In this document: positions 38,253 to 47,246 of the stretch, in pieces
Numbering within the stretch: the first letter of the stretch is position 1
Layout of the letters: each line of letters begins with the position of its first letter
Source: Acuticoccus kalidii
Lineage (GTDB): Bacteria > Pseudomonadota > Alphaproteobacteria > Rhizobiales > Amorphaceae
Length of the DNA stretch: 64,000 nucleotides
Direction of reading: 5' to 3'
NCBI RefSeq assembly: GCF_021556395.1
Contig: NZ_JAKGCS010000007.1
Coordinates: forward strand, 124,001-188,000
The notes under the pieces: generated by a model
Seen by the model: only the letters and a program-made list of their open reading frames with translations
What the model was told of the DNA's origin: nothing
The model's database searches: none
Program-made: the position numbers and the translations under genes

Positions 38253-39977
38253 ATGGCAATCGACGCGCTTTCAGCGCCGAGCCGCGTGCGCGCGAGGCGT
38301 TTTGATCGCAACACCGCGATCCAGATCCTCGTAGCTCTGACGACGCTCGCGCTCGTGGTCTTTCCGATCGTTCCGGTCCTCTACCAGGCGGTTCTCGATC
38401 GGCCGCTCTACGACGCCAACGCGTCCCTCTCGCTCGGCAATTTCGTCCGCCTCCTCGACACGCCCCGCATGGGGGAGGTTCTCCAGAACACGGCCTATTT
38501 CGCGGTCCTCACAACGGTGATCGCGCAGGTTATCGGCGTCGTCACCGCGATCCTCGTCGGCCGGACGGACATTCCGGGCCGCGCCTTTTTCGGCGAGATG
38601 CTGCTCTGGCCGCTCTTCCTGTCCCACCTCGTGATCGCCTTCGGTTGGTTCACGATGTACGGCCCGTCCGGCTATGTGACGATGTTCGTGCGCGGGATCA
38701 TCGGCGTCGAGCCATGGAATCTTTATACCGTCACCGGCATGGGCATCGCCGCCGGCATCGCCCAGGCGCCGCTCGCCTATCTTTATTGCATCGTCGCGAC
38801 GCGGAACGCCGATCCCAATCTCGAGGACGCCGCCCGCACCGTCGGCGCGAGCCCCTTCCGCATCCTCACCCGCATCACGCTGCCTTTGATGCGCCCGGCG
38901 ATCATCTTCGGGGTGATCATGAACTTCGTGATCGCGATCGAGATGCTGTCGATCCCGCTGGTCTTCGGTGGACCGCTGCAGATCGAGCTCTTCACCACCT
39001 ACCTCTATCATGAGGTCTTCGGCCAGACGACGCCGGACTATGGCCTCGTCGCGGCGGCCTCGCTGGTGCTGCTCCTTCTCGTCGTCGGGTTGATGGTGTT
39101 GCAGGGCCGGCTGATGCGCAACAACCAGCGCTTCGTCACGGTCGGCGGCAAAGCCTCCCGTCCGCGCCGCTTCACGCTCGGACGCTGGCGCTGGGTCGCG
39201 TTCGGTGTGCTCCTCGCCTACGTCGTCCTGGCGGTGATCGTGATCCTGGGCGGGCTCATCCTGCGGTCATTCACGGTGTTTTTGTCACCGCTGATGCCGC
39301 TGTGGGAGGTGCTCACCTTCGACAACTATCAGATGCTCCTCTCTTACCCGGTCTATATGCGCTCGATCTGGAACACGATCGCGATCGCGACCGTGGGCGC
39401 TGCGATCGGGACGGTGTTGATCGCGCTCGTCGCCATCGTCGCCAACCGGTCGGAGTTCCGCTGGCGCCGGCAGCTCGAATATGTGGCGATCCTGCCGCGC
39501 GCCATTCCGGGCTTCATCGCCGGTATCGGCATCTTCTATGCAATGAGCCTGTTTCCGCCGCTCGGCTGGCTGCGCAACACGATCTGGCTCCTGATGATCG
39601 CCTATATCATGCGCTATCTGCCGACCGGTTACGGCGCGGTCTCCCCGGCCCTTGCCCAGCTCGGCGCCGATCTCGACCGCAGCGCGCGCACGGTGGGGGC
39701 CGACTGGTGGCGCACCTCGCGCTCCATCGTGCTGCCCCTTCTCACCCCGGCGCTGTTCTCCTGTTACGCGCTGCTCTTCATCCATTTCCTGAAGGAATAC
39801 GTCACCGCCGTGTTCCTCTTCGCCCCCGGCAGCGAGGTGATCGGGACGACGATGCTGCAATTCTGGACCAACGGCGACAATGGCCCGGTCTCTGCGCTCG
39901 CCTCCGTCCAGATCCTGATCACGGTCGTCTTCGTCACCGCCGCGCGAAAGATCCTCGGAGTGAAAATCTATGGCTGA
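38253..39977 (+). CDS. ABC transporter permease, two fused membrane domains (FbpB/AfuB-like)
   Basis: Inner-membrane channel of the importer. The 574 residues contain two tandem BPD-transp-1 domains of six helices each. Each half has its own ATPase-docking EAA loop: EDAARTVGASPFRILTRITL at about 190-209 and DRSARTVGADWWRTSRSIVL at about 475-494. Fusion of both permease halves is normal in the Fe(III)/thiamine-type family. AAGG precedes the ATG at 38253. The 3' end overlaps the ATPase gene by 8 bases. Confidence 0.94.
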   Translation: MAIDALSAPSRVRARRFDRNTAIQILVALTTLALVVFPIVPVLYQAVLDRPLYDANASLSLGNFVRLLDTPRMGEVLQNTAYFAVLTTVIAQVIGVVTAILVGRTDIPGRAFFGEMLLWPLFLSHLVIAFGWFTMYGPSGYVTMFVRGIIGVEPWNLYTVTGMGIAAGIAQAPLAYLYCIVATRNADPNLEDAARTVGASPFRILTRITLPLMRPAIIFGVIMNFVIAIEMLSIPLVFGGPLQIELFTTYLYHEVFGQTTPDYGLVAAASLVLLLLVVGLMVLQGRLMRNNQRFVTVGGKASRPRRFTLGRWRWVAFGVLLAYVVLAVIVILGGLILRSFTVFLSPLMPLWEVLTFDNYQMLLSYPVYMRSIWNTIAIATVGAAIGTVLIALVAIVANRSEFRWRRQLEYVAILPRAIPGFIAGIGIFYAMSLFPPLGWLRNTIWLLMIAYIMRYLPTGYGAVSPALAQLGADLDRSARTVGADWWRTSRSIVLPLLTPALFSCYALLFIHFLKEYVTAVFLFAPGSEVIGTTMLQFWTNGDNGPVSALASVQILITVVFVTAARKILGVKIYG

Positions 39978-41052
39978 GCTCGTGGTCAACGGCCTCACGC
40001 GGTCCTTCGGCGACGTGCGCGCCGTCGATGGGATCGACTTCACCGTCGCCGACGGCGAGTTCCTCACCCTTCTCGGCCCGTCCGGGTGCGGCAAGTCGAC
40101 GACGCTCGCGGCCGTCGCCGGTCTCGATAAGCCCGATGGCGGGCGCATCACGCTCGGTTCCGACGTCTTCTTCGACGCCGCGGATGGAACCTTCGTGCCG
40201 TCCGAGCGGCGCGAGATCGGCCTCGTCTTCCAGTCCTACGCGCTCTGGCCGCATCTCACGGTGCGGCAGAATCTGGAGTTTCCGCTGAAACTTCGGAACA
40301 TCAAGCGCAAGGACCGGGCGCAGCGCATCGAGGAGGCGCTCGGCCTCGTCGAGATGACGGCCTACGCGGACCGCTATCCGCACGCTCTGTCGGGCGGCCA
40401 GCAGCAGCGCGTCGCCCTCGCCCGCACCCTCGTCTACCGGCCGGGACTGCTCCTCCTCGACGAGCCGCTCTCCAACCTCGACGCCAAGCTGCGGGAGCGG
40501 GCGCGCACCTGGCTGCGCCACCTTCAGAGCCATGTGCGGGTGACGACCGTCTATGTCACCCACGACCAGGCCGAGGCGCTCGCTTTGTCGGATCGCATCG
40601 CGGTGATGAACGGGGGCAAGATCGCCCAGCTCGCCGACCCGCACACGATCTACGACCGTCCGGCCGACGCCTTCATCGCCGACTTCATCGGCTCCAGCAA
40701 TTTTCTTTGCGGGACGGTGACGGAGGCCGACCACGGCACCGTCAAGGTCGATCTCGACGGCGCCGCCGCGCTGATCGCCCCTTCGGCACGGCCGCTCACG
40801 GCCGGGACCCGGGTGCGCGTGTCGGTGCGGCCGGAGCAGATCGAGATCGTGGAGCCGGGCACCGCCGGGCCCAACGTCTTCCCGGTCACGATCGAGGAGC
40901 GCACCTTCCTCGGTGCCTACAACACGCTCGAGGTGAAGGCCGGCGAGAACGCCTTCCGCGTCGAGTGCCGCCGCGTGCCCGACACCGACATGATCCACGT
41001 CCACATCCCCGAGACCGCCGGCATCGTCTTCCCCGAGACGGCCAGCCGCTGA
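39970..41052 (+). CDS. ABC transporter ATP-binding protein (PotA/FbpC-like)
   Basis: Energises the importer. Walker A GPSGCGKST at about 36-44, Q-loop region FQSYALWPH, signature LSGGQQQR at about 141-148, Walker B LLLLDEPLSNLD, and the switch His in YVTHDQAEALALSDRI. The C-terminal 120 residues form a TOBE/MOP-like beta domain (VRVSVRPEQIEIV), as in the spermidine/iron/sugar ATPase group. The gene overlaps the permease by 8 bases and is 22 bases from the CoA transferase, so all belong to one transcript. Confidence 0.96.
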   Translation: MAELVVNGLTRSFGDVRAVDGIDFTVADGEFLTLLGPSGCGKSTTLAAVAGLDKPDGGRITLGSDVFFDAADGTFVPSERREIGLVFQSYALWPHLTVRQNLEFPLKLRNIKRKDRAQRIEEALGLVEMTAYADRYPHALSGGQQQRVALARTLVYRPGLLLLDEPLSNLDAKLRERARTWLRHLQSHVRVTTVYVTHDQAEALALSDRIAVMNGGKIAQLADPHTIYDRPADAFIADFIGSSNFLCGTVTEADHGTVKVDLDGAAALIAPSARPLTAGTRVRVSVRPEQIEIVEPGTAGPNVFPVTIEERTFLGAYNTLEVKAGENAFRVECRRVPDTDMIHVHIPETAGIVFPETASR

Positions 41053-41074
41053 CCGCCCTTCCCGAGGACTATTC

Positions 41075-42292
41075 ATGGGTATTCCCTCCATCGATTTCGA
41101 TCCCGACGCCGATTGCCCGCTCGACGGCGTCCGCGTGCTCGACTTTTCCCGTCTCGTCGCCGGCAACATGCTGTCCCTCCAGCTCGCCGATTTCGGCGCC
41201 GAGGTCGTCAAGGTCGAGGTGCCGGGGACGGGCGACACGCTGCGCCATTGGCGCAACAACGGCCATGACCTTCACTGGAAGGTCTATGGCCGCAACAAGA
41301 AGAGCATCACGCTGAACCTCAAGGACCCCGACGCGCGCGAGATGGTCCTCAAGCTCGTTCCGCATTTCGATGTGATGACCGAAAGTTTCCGCTTCGGTTA
41401 TCTGGAGCGGATGGGGATCGGGCCGGACGAGCTGATGAAGGCCAATCCCAATCTCATCCTCGTGCGCGTCTCGGGCTTCGGGCAGACGGGTCCCTACAGC
41501 ACGCGGCCGGGCTTCGGCACCCTCGTCGAGGCGATGTCGGGCTTTGCCTCCAATAACGGCTTCGAGGACCGCGAGCCGGTGCTGCCGCCGCTCGCGATGG
41601 CCGACATGATCGCCGGCCTCTATGGCGCGATGGCGACCGTGATCGCGGTGCGCAATGTGGAGCAGAAAGGCGGCAAGGGGCAGGTCGTCGATCTCAGCCT
41701 CCTTGAATCGATCTTCTCGACGCTCGGGCCCGAGGCTGCCGTCCACACCGTCACCGGGCGGGTGCGCAAGCGGGTCGGCAGCGGTTCCGAATCGTCCTCC
41801 CCCCGCAACGTCTATGCGACGAATGACGGCGGATGGGTGGCGATTTCCGCCTCCACCCAACGCATGACCGAGCGCCTTTTCACCGCGATCGGGCGGCCCG
41901 AGATGATCACCGATCCGCGTTTTGCGACGAATGCCGACCGGGTGGAGCACCGCCAGGAGGTCGACACCGTGGTCGGCGCCTTCATCAAGGCGAAGTCGCT
42001 GAAGGACGCGATCGCCTTTTTCGAAGAACAGGGGATCACTGCCGCGCCGGTCTACGATATCAGCCAGTTCCTCGCCGATCCGCACGTTCAGGAACGCGGC
42101 ATCGTGGTGAACATGCCCGACGCCGATCTCGGCGAAGTGGCGACGCACAACATCACGCCGCGTCTGTCCGGCACGCCCGGCCGCTTCCGCCGCCCGCCCC
42201 CCGAAATCGGCGAGCACAATGAAGAGATCTGGGGCCGCATCGGCTATTCGCCGGCCGATGTCGCCGCGCTCGCCGAACGAGGCACGATATGA
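41075..42292 (+). CDS. CaiB/BaiF family (class III) CoA transferase
   Basis: Transfers CoA between carboxylic acids through an aspartyl-CoA thioester intermediate. The catalytic Asp is D177 in LAMADMIAGLYGAM; other family features are VLDFSRLVAGNM at the N-terminus, YGRNKKSITLNLK, and RVSGFGQTGPYS. The 405-residue length is standard. The ATGA at its end overlaps the start of the first lyase gene, so translation is coupled. Together with the two lyases it suggests activation of a hydroxy-dicarboxylate to its CoA ester followed by cleavage, as known for mesaconate, itaconate and citramalate routes. The exact acid is not determinable here. Confidence 0.93.
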   Translation: MGIPSIDFDPDADCPLDGVRVLDFSRLVAGNMLSLQLADFGAEVVKVEVPGTGDTLRHWRNNGHDLHWKVYGRNKKSITLNLKDPDAREMVLKLVPHFDVMTESFRFGYLERMGIGPDELMKANPNLILVRVSGFGQTGPYSTRPGFGTLVEAMSGFASNNGFEDREPVLPPLAMADMIAGLYGAMATVIAVRNVEQKGGKGQVVDLSLLESIFSTLGPEAAVHTVTGRVRKRVGSGSESSSPRNVYATNDGGWVAISASTQRMTERLFTAIGRPEMITDPRFATNADRVEHRQEVDTVVGAFIKAKSLKDAIAFFEEQGITAAPVYDISQFLADPHVQERGIVVNMPDADLGEVATHNITPRLSGTPGRFRRPPPEIGEHNEEIWGRIGYSPADVAALAERGTI

Positions 42293-43185
42293 ACGCTGCG
42301 CTCCCCGCCTGGCGCTCCCTCCTCTACGTTCCGGTCAATGTCGAGGCGTTCGTCGCGAAGGCGCATCTGCGCGGCGCGGACGCCATCATCCTCGACCTTG
42401 AAGACAGCATCGCCGTCGCCGACAAGGCCGCCGCGCGCGGTCTCGTGCGCGCCGCGGCGGCGCGGGTCGGGGCGAACGGGGCGGATGTCCTGGTGCGCAT
42501 CAACCGGCCTTTGTCGCTCGCCGTCGCCGATATCGCGGCGGCGGTCGCTCCGGAGGTCGCGGGCCTGCTGCTACCCAAGATCGACAGCGCCTCGCACGTG
42601 CGCCTCCTCGCCGAGCTCGTCGACGAATGCGAGGCGGCGGCCGGCATGAAGCCCGGCCACACACGCCTCATCCCGATGATCGAGACGGCGGAGGCCTTTC
42701 CCCGCATGGCCGAGATCGCGGCGGCGCATCCGCGCAATGTCGCCCTGTCACTCGGCGGCGAGGATTTCGCGCTCGCGACCCATTCGGAGCCGACGCCGGA
42801 GGTGCTTCTTTATCCGAAGCAGGCGCTCGTGATCGCCGCCCGTGGCGCCGGACTGCTGCCGATCGGCCTCATCGGCACCGTCGCCGACTACAAGGACGTC
42901 GACGGCGTCCGCGAGGTCGCCCGCCGCTCGCGCCGTTTCGGCTTTGCGGCGGGAACCGGGATCCATCCGGGCGTCGTCGCCGCGCTCAATGACGGGTTCG
43001 GGCCGAGCGAGGACGAGGTCGCGAGCGCCCGGCGCATCGTCGCCGCGTTCGCGGCGGCGGAGCAAGCGGGCCGCGGCTCGGTCGAGGTCGATGGCCGCAT
43101 GGTCGATATTCCGGTGGTGGAGCGGGCGAAGGCGGTGATCGCCCGCGTCGAAGCGCTCGCCGCCAAAGCGAAGGACGTCATATGA
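42289..43185 (+). CDS. CitE-like CoA ester lyase (HpcH/HpaI family), first copy
   Basis: TIM-barrel aldolase of the citrate lyase beta/malyl-CoA lyase group. Visible motifs: LDLEDSIAVADK (the Mg/substrate region at about 36-47), RINRP, LPKIDS, IPMIETAEAF with the metal-binding Glu, LGGEDF, and GIHPGVV, where the usual HPxQ has become HPGV. The 298-residue length fits. It overlaps the CoA transferase (ATGA) and the second lyase (ATGA). The altered HPxQ loop and the LGGEDF (instead of GAxDY) suggest a different substrate from the second copy. Confidence 0.9.
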   Translation: MNAALPAWRSLLYVPVNVEAFVAKAHLRGADAIILDLEDSIAVADKAAARGLVRAAAARVGANGADVLVRINRPLSLAVADIAAAVAPEVAGLLLPKIDSASHVRLLAELVDECEAAAGMKPGHTRLIPMIETAEAFPRMAEIAAAHPRNVALSLGGEDFALATHSEPTPEVLLYPKQALVIAARGAGLLPIGLIGTVADYKDVDGVREVARRSRRFGFAAGTGIHPGVVAALNDGFGPSEDEVASARRIVAAFAAAEQAGRGSVEVDGRMVDIPVVERAKAVIARVEALAAKAKDVI

Positions 43186-44039
43186 AACCGAACCGGACCT
43201 ATCTCTTCGTTCCGGGCACCGAGGAGCGGAAGACGGAAAAGGCGCTCGCGAGCAGCGCCGACGCCCTGATCCTCGACCTCGAGGACGCGGTGGCGATCTC
43301 CGAAAAGCCGCGTGCCCGCGACATGGTGCGCGAACGGCTGCGCTCCGTCTCACCGGAACGCCAGGTCTTCGTGCGTGTCAACGACATGGAGACCGGGATG
43401 ACGGCGGAGGATCTGCGCGCCGTCTGCGTCGGCGGGATCGCCGGCATCATCCTTCCGAAGGTCGAGGGCGCGGAGACGATCCGCTCCGTCTCGAAGATGA
43501 TCGACAATCTGGAGCGCGCCGAGGGTCTGCCCGCCGGGCGGATCGTGCTCAACGCGATCATCGAGACCGGGCGCGGCATCGCCCACGCCGTTTCGATCGC
43601 GGAGGCGGGCGGCCGGCTCAACGCGCTGATGTTCGGCGCCGGGGACTATACGGCCGATATCGGCATCCCGACGGCCAATGTCGGCCCCCACATCCTCCAC
43701 GGCAAGATCGCGACGGTGATCGCATCGCGCGCCGGCGGACTCGCCCCGCCGATCGACACGGTGTTCTTCGACGTGACGGATGCGGAGGGCCTCGCGGCCG
43801 ACTGCGCCGAGGCGAAGGCGCTCGGCTATTTCGGCAAAGCGGTCATCCATCCGAACCAGATCGAGACCACCAACGCCGCCTTCACCCCGGACGAGGCCGA
43901 ACTCGCCGGTGCGCGGCGCATCGTCGACAGCTTCCGCGAGGCGGAGGCGCGCGGGCTGGGCGCGGTGACGGTGGACGGCAAGCTCGTCGACTACGCCATG
44001 GTGAAGACGGCGGAAAAGACGCTCGAACGCGCCCGCTGA
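43182..44039 (+). CDS. CitE-like CoA ester lyase (HpcH/HpaI family), second copy
   Basis: Second citrate-lyase-beta-like protein, 285 residues, with the more canonical motifs LDLEDAVAISEK, VRVNDMETG, LPKVEGAE, AIIETGRGI, FGAGDYTADIG and VIHPNQIE. These match the L-malyl-CoA/citramalyl-CoA lyase subgroup. It overlaps the first copy by ATGA and is the last gene of the transcript, followed by a hairpin at 44055. Having two clearly different paralogues in tandem suggests either a hetero-oligomer or two successive steps, for example lyase plus thioesterase as in the Mcl1/Mcl2 pair. Confidence 0.92.
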   Translation: MKPNRTYLFVPGTEERKTEKALASSADALILDLEDAVAISEKPRARDMVRERLRSVSPERQVFVRVNDMETGMTAEDLRAVCVGGIAGIILPKVEGAETIRSVSKMIDNLERAEGLPAGRIVLNAIIETGRGIAHAVSIAEAGGRLNALMFGAGDYTADIGIPTANVGPHILHGKIATVIASRAGGLAPPIDTVFFDVTDAEGLAADCAEAKALGYFGKAVIHPNQIETTNAAFTPDEAELAGARRIVDSFREAEARGLGAVTVDGKLVDYAMVKTAEKTLERAR

Positions 44040-44348
44040 GGCGAACGCGCGCCGGGCCGGGTCGGATGACCCCGCCCGGCCACGTATTCGCGAACCGGCC
44101 GGCACAGTCCGCATCGGTCGGCGGACCGCCGGTTCTCCACATGGCAGCGCTTGCCCTTTGGCGAAAAGGGCTGATATAGGACCGGCACGTCGCCGCCGCG
44201 CATTCCGCTCGGAATTGCGCGGGGGCTTGGCGGACGGTCGCCGTATCATGTGCCGCTTGGTCGGTCCGTGGTACGATCGGCGGGTCGACGGAAATGGACC
44301 GAAACGGACCGTTTCCCGTCCCGGTTTCGATCGGACCGCCTCATATTG
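44040..44348. other. Gene-free stretch before tRNA-Lys
   Basis: Contains a hairpin, GGCCGGG/CCCGGCC at 44055-44081, just after the second lyase gene and without a T-run (likely the operon end), and a possible tRNA promoter, TTGCCC at 44151 with TATAGG 18 bases later at 44175. No coding sequence is supported. Confidence 0.5.
44055..44081 (+). terminator. Hairpin ending the CoA-transferase/lyase operon
   Basis: GGCCGGG (44055-44061) pairs with CCCGGCC (44075-44081), 15 bases after the stop of the last gene. No T-run follows, so termination may be factor-dependent. Confidence 0.45.
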
Positions 44349-44424
44349 GCGCCTGTAGCTCAGCTGGTAGAGCATCCGACTTTTAATCGGACGGTCAGGG
44401 GTTCGAGTCCCCTCGGGCGTACCA
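44349..44424 (+). tRNA. tRNA-Lys (anticodon TTT)
   Basis: A 76-base cloverleaf with encoded CCA: acceptor GCGCCTG, D arm GCTC-AGCTGGTA-GAGC, anticodon stem TCCGA/TCGGA around loop CTTTTAA (anticodon TTT), variable CGGTC, T arm AGGGG-TTCGAGT-CCCCT, 3' acceptor CGGGCGT, discriminator A. The acceptor stem contains G1-U72 and U6-G67 wobbles, which is slightly unusual at the terminal pair. Confidence 0.96.
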
Positions 44425-44747
44425 CTTTCTCACCGGGCGTCCTCTCCCCCATCCCCTTTCGCGCCCCGTGCGACACCGCACAGGACGACAGCGCGGCCCG
44501 CCCCTCGTCTCGCTGAGGCGGCCGAAACCACCTTGCCATTCCGGTTGGCCGATCAACGGAAAAGCGTCCCGTCGTCCAACCAAGCGCCGACAATTTGCGC
44601 CATGCCTCGTTGCTCGCGGCGCTCGGCCGGCGCTCCCGGCGGACGATCGCGGCGTGCGGGCCTTTACCGACGTCGGATCGAGGCGCATTCTGAGCGCTCC
44701 CGGTCTCCGACCGGCGCATTCCGGCCCGCCACTCGATTGCCTTCCCG
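44425..44747. other. Gene-free stretch after tRNA-Lys
   Basis: No supportable gene, no integrase, and no second copy of the tRNA 3' end that would mark an integrated element. It presumably contains the promoter of the EamA transporter gene. Confidence 0.5.
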
Positions 44748-45653
44748 ATGACCTTCATCCCGATCTGGGTGTTGACCACCCTCGCCGCTGCGGCCGCGCA
44801 AACCGCGCGCAACGCCATGCAGCGCCATCTCACCGCGACCGTCGGAACGCTCGGCGCGACGCTCGTGCGCTTCCTCTACGGCTTTCCCTTCTCGGTGCTG
44901 TTTCTCATCCTCGCCGTCGGCGTGACCGGTGAGGCGGTTCCGGGACCGAGTGGGCTCTATATCGCGCAGGTCGTCTTCGCCTCCGCCTGCCAGATCGCCG
45001 GAACGGCGTTGATGCTGGCGGCGATGCGCATCACCTCCTTTTCGATCACCGTCGCCTACACGAAGACCGAGCCGGTACTCGTCGCCCTGTTCGGCTTCAT
45101 GGTGCTCGGCGAGCGGCTGGGCGCGGTGTCGATCACCGGCATCGTCGTCGCGACGCTCGGCGTGATGGTGATGTCGCAGGTGAATGGCACCACCCTCGTG
45201 CGCAGCCTCGCGGCGCGGCCGGCGCTGTTCGGCCTCGCCTCGGCGGCCTCCTATGCGGCGGCGGCTGTCGTCTTCCGCGGCGCGATCCTCTCCCTGGACG
45301 ATGGCAGCGGGCTTATCCGCGCGACGACGACCCTCGTCTGGGCGCTCGCCAGCCAGTGCGTGATGCTCGGCGGCTGGCTCCTCATCGTCGACCGGCGCGC
45401 CGTCATCGCGACGCTCGTCGCCTGGCGTCAGTCCGTGTTTGCGGGCGGCATGGGCGCCCTCGCCTCGCAGATGTGGTTCATCGGCTTCTCGCTGACCTCG
45501 ACGGCGAACGTGCGCACATTGGGACTGGTGGAGGTGCTGTTCGCGCAACTCGTCTCGCGCCGCCTCGCGGAGGTGACGACGCCGCGGCAGATCATCGGCA
45601 TCGTGATGGTGGTCGCGGGTGTCGGGGCCCTTCTTGTCGGGCACGCGCTTTAG
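44748..45653 (+). CDS. EamA family (drug/metabolite superfamily) transporter
   Basis: Inner-membrane transporter with about ten hydrophobic helices arranged as two EamA repeats (first about 1-145, second about 155-301). The end of repeat one shows AYTKTEPVLVALFGFMVLGE and repeat two TLGLVEVLFAQLVSRRL, the conserved penultimate-helix motif with its Glu. Family members export amino acids, nucleosides or drugs; the substrate is not predictable. The start ATG at 44748 lacks a clear Shine-Dalgarno sequence but begins the first helix directly. It is the first protein gene after tRNA-Lys, with the HWE kinase 135 bases downstream on the same strand. Confidence 0.9.
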   Translation: MTFIPIWVLTTLAAAAAQTARNAMQRHLTATVGTLGATLVRFLYGFPFSVLFLILAVGVTGEAVPGPSGLYIAQVVFASACQIAGTALMLAAMRITSFSITVAYTKTEPVLVALFGFMVLGERLGAVSITGIVVATLGVMVMSQVNGTTLVRSLAARPALFGLASAASYAAAAVVFRGAILSLDDGSGLIRATTTLVWALASQCVMLGGWLLIVDRRAVIATLVAWRQSVFAGGMGALASQMWFIGFSLTSTANVRTLGLVEVLFAQLVSRRLAEVTTPRQIIGIVMVVAGVGALLVGHAL

Positions 45654-45788
45654 GCGGGCGCGCTCCGAACCGGCAGCGGCCGTTTGTGCGGCGCCGGGCG
45701 GATGGTCCTTGCGGTCAGCCAGGGCAAAGGAAAGCGGCTTAGAAGCGATGTCGCCTTACGGCCCCGCGAGCAGTCGAGGTCCGACCGG

Positions 45789-47237
45789 ATGCCCATTTCC
45801 GCCAGTGAGCCGGCCTCGATCGGCAGCACCCACCTGCCCTATGGCCCGACCCCGGTTCCAGGCCTTGCGGACGAGTTCGCCAAGCTCGTCGCCCTCGGTG
45901 CGCTGGAGCCGCTCGCCGAGACGGAGCGCTCGGACGGGTTCTGGCTCTGGGATCTCGAACGGCCGGAGGCCTGCTTCTTCTCTGCCGACCTCCTGAAAGC
46001 GCTGGGATATGATCCGCACGAGCGCGCCCAATCCGTGCTCGATATCGGGACGATCGCCTTCGTCGAGGATGCGGAACGGGTGCGGGCGAACGTCGTGTCG
46101 CGCACCGAAAGTCACGACCCGATCAACGCACAGATGATGCGCTGCATGGAAAAGAACGGGACCATGCGGCTCGTGCGCTGCCTCGCTTACGCGATCCGCT
46201 CCGAGGGCGTGCCGATCCGCATCCTCGGCAGCATGCGGTTGGTCCCCTGTGCAACGGGCGACGAACTGACGAGCCGGCTGTCCGACATCCTCACCCTGTC
46301 CCGAGAGGCGATCATCGTCTGGTCGGCCCATTGCGGCGTCCGGCGATGGAGCAGCGGCGCGGAGAGCCTTTACGGGATCACCGAAGCCGCGGTGAAGGGA
46401 AAGGCCCATTTCCCGACGCTCAAACCGCGCTTCCCTATCGATTGGGAGCGGATCGAGGCAAGGGTGCGCAATGGCGAAACCTGGTCCGGCGAGGTCTCGT
46501 GGACGCGCCCTGACGGGACCGTCATCGTGACGGAGACACAGCTTCAACGCTTTTCGATTCGTTGCGGCGAGACGCTTTTCCTCCAGATCGACCACGACAT
46601 CACCCCGCAGGTCCGCCTCGCCGAACGCCAGCACATCCTGACGCGCGAACTGCGACACCGCGTGAAGAACCTTTTTGCGGTGATCCGGTCCCTCGTCCGC
46701 CTCTCGGCGAGCGGGCAGGACGACGTCCCCGCATTGGTGCGCGATCTTGACAACCGCATCGCCGCCCTCGCGGCCGCCCATGTCGTCAGCCTCGGTTACC
46801 AGACGAACGATGGTGCCCCGCTTCAAGAGGTGCTTCAGGCCGTCCTCGGCCCCTATCCCGCATCTGGCGAGGCCTTGCGCCTCGACGGCCCGTCGGTCTG
46901 GGTGCCGCAGGAGAAGATCACGCCGCTCGGCCTCATCCTCAACGAGCTCGCGACCAATGCGCTCAAATATGGCGGATGGGCGAGCCATTCGGGCCATGTC
47001 GAGGTGGCGTGGACGCTGACCCGCGATGACGGGCCGGACGGCCCCACGCGGATCACTTTGTCCTGGCGGGAAGAAAACCCGGACTTCAAGCCGCCCGCGG
47101 AGGTGGCGGTCGGCTTCGGGACACGGCTCCTCCAGATGAGTTCCGCGCAACTCGGCGCAGAGGTCGTCCGCACGTGGCATCCGTCCGGTCTCCTCTGCAC
47201 CTTCACGTTCGATATTTCAGCTCCATCGGAGACATGA
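45789..47237 (+). CDS. HWE-type sensor histidine kinase with two PAS-like domains
   Basis: Cytoplasmic sensor kinase, 482 residues, no membrane segment. A PAS-like domain spans about 48-150 (SDGFWLWDLERPEACFFSADLLKALGY in part), a second about 168-272 (REAIIVWSAHCGVRRWSSGAESLYGIT in part), then the HisKA_2/HWE dimerisation region with phosphoacceptor H290 in RELRHRVKNLFAVIRSLVRL, and the ATPase with ILNELATNALKYG. This class is concentrated in Hyphomicrobiales and often senses light or redox through PAS/LOV; no LOV cysteine motif (GRNCRFLQ) is visible here. The ATG at 45789 has GAGG ten bases upstream. A single-domain response regulator follows after 9 bases and is the obvious partner. Confidence 0.92.
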   Translation: MPISASEPASIGSTHLPYGPTPVPGLADEFAKLVALGALEPLAETERSDGFWLWDLERPEACFFSADLLKALGYDPHERAQSVLDIGTIAFVEDAERVRANVVSRTESHDPINAQMMRCMEKNGTMRLVRCLAYAIRSEGVPIRILGSMRLVPCATGDELTSRLSDILTLSREAIIVWSAHCGVRRWSSGAESLYGITEAAVKGKAHFPTLKPRFPIDWERIEARVRNGETWSGEVSWTRPDGTVIVTETQLQRFSIRCGETLFLQIDHDITPQVRLAERQHILTRELRHRVKNLFAVIRSLVRLSASGQDDVPALVRDLDNRIAALAAAHVVSLGYQTNDGAPLQEVLQAVLGPYPASGEALRLDGPSVWVPQEKITPLGLILNELATNALKYGGWASHSGHVEVAWTLTRDDGPDGPTRITLSWREENPDFKPPAEVAVGFGTRLLQMSSAQLGAEVVRTWHPSGLLCTFTFDISAPSET

Positions 47238-47246
47238 GATTTTGCC

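Noticed and set aside
37047..41052. A ferric-iron uptake operon
   Set aside because: The binding protein lacks an obvious ferric-binding tyrosine motif, no Fur box was seen, and the downstream genes are CoA-ester enzymes.
44349..44747. tRNA-Lys as an integration site for a mobile element
   Set aside because: No integrase, no repeated tRNA 3' end, and the flanking genes look like ordinary chromosomal genes.
44533..44751. Small plus-strand frame just before the EamA transporter gene
   Set aside because: Arg/Ser/Pro-rich with no Shine-Dalgarno sequence or recognisable feature; looks like a chance frame.
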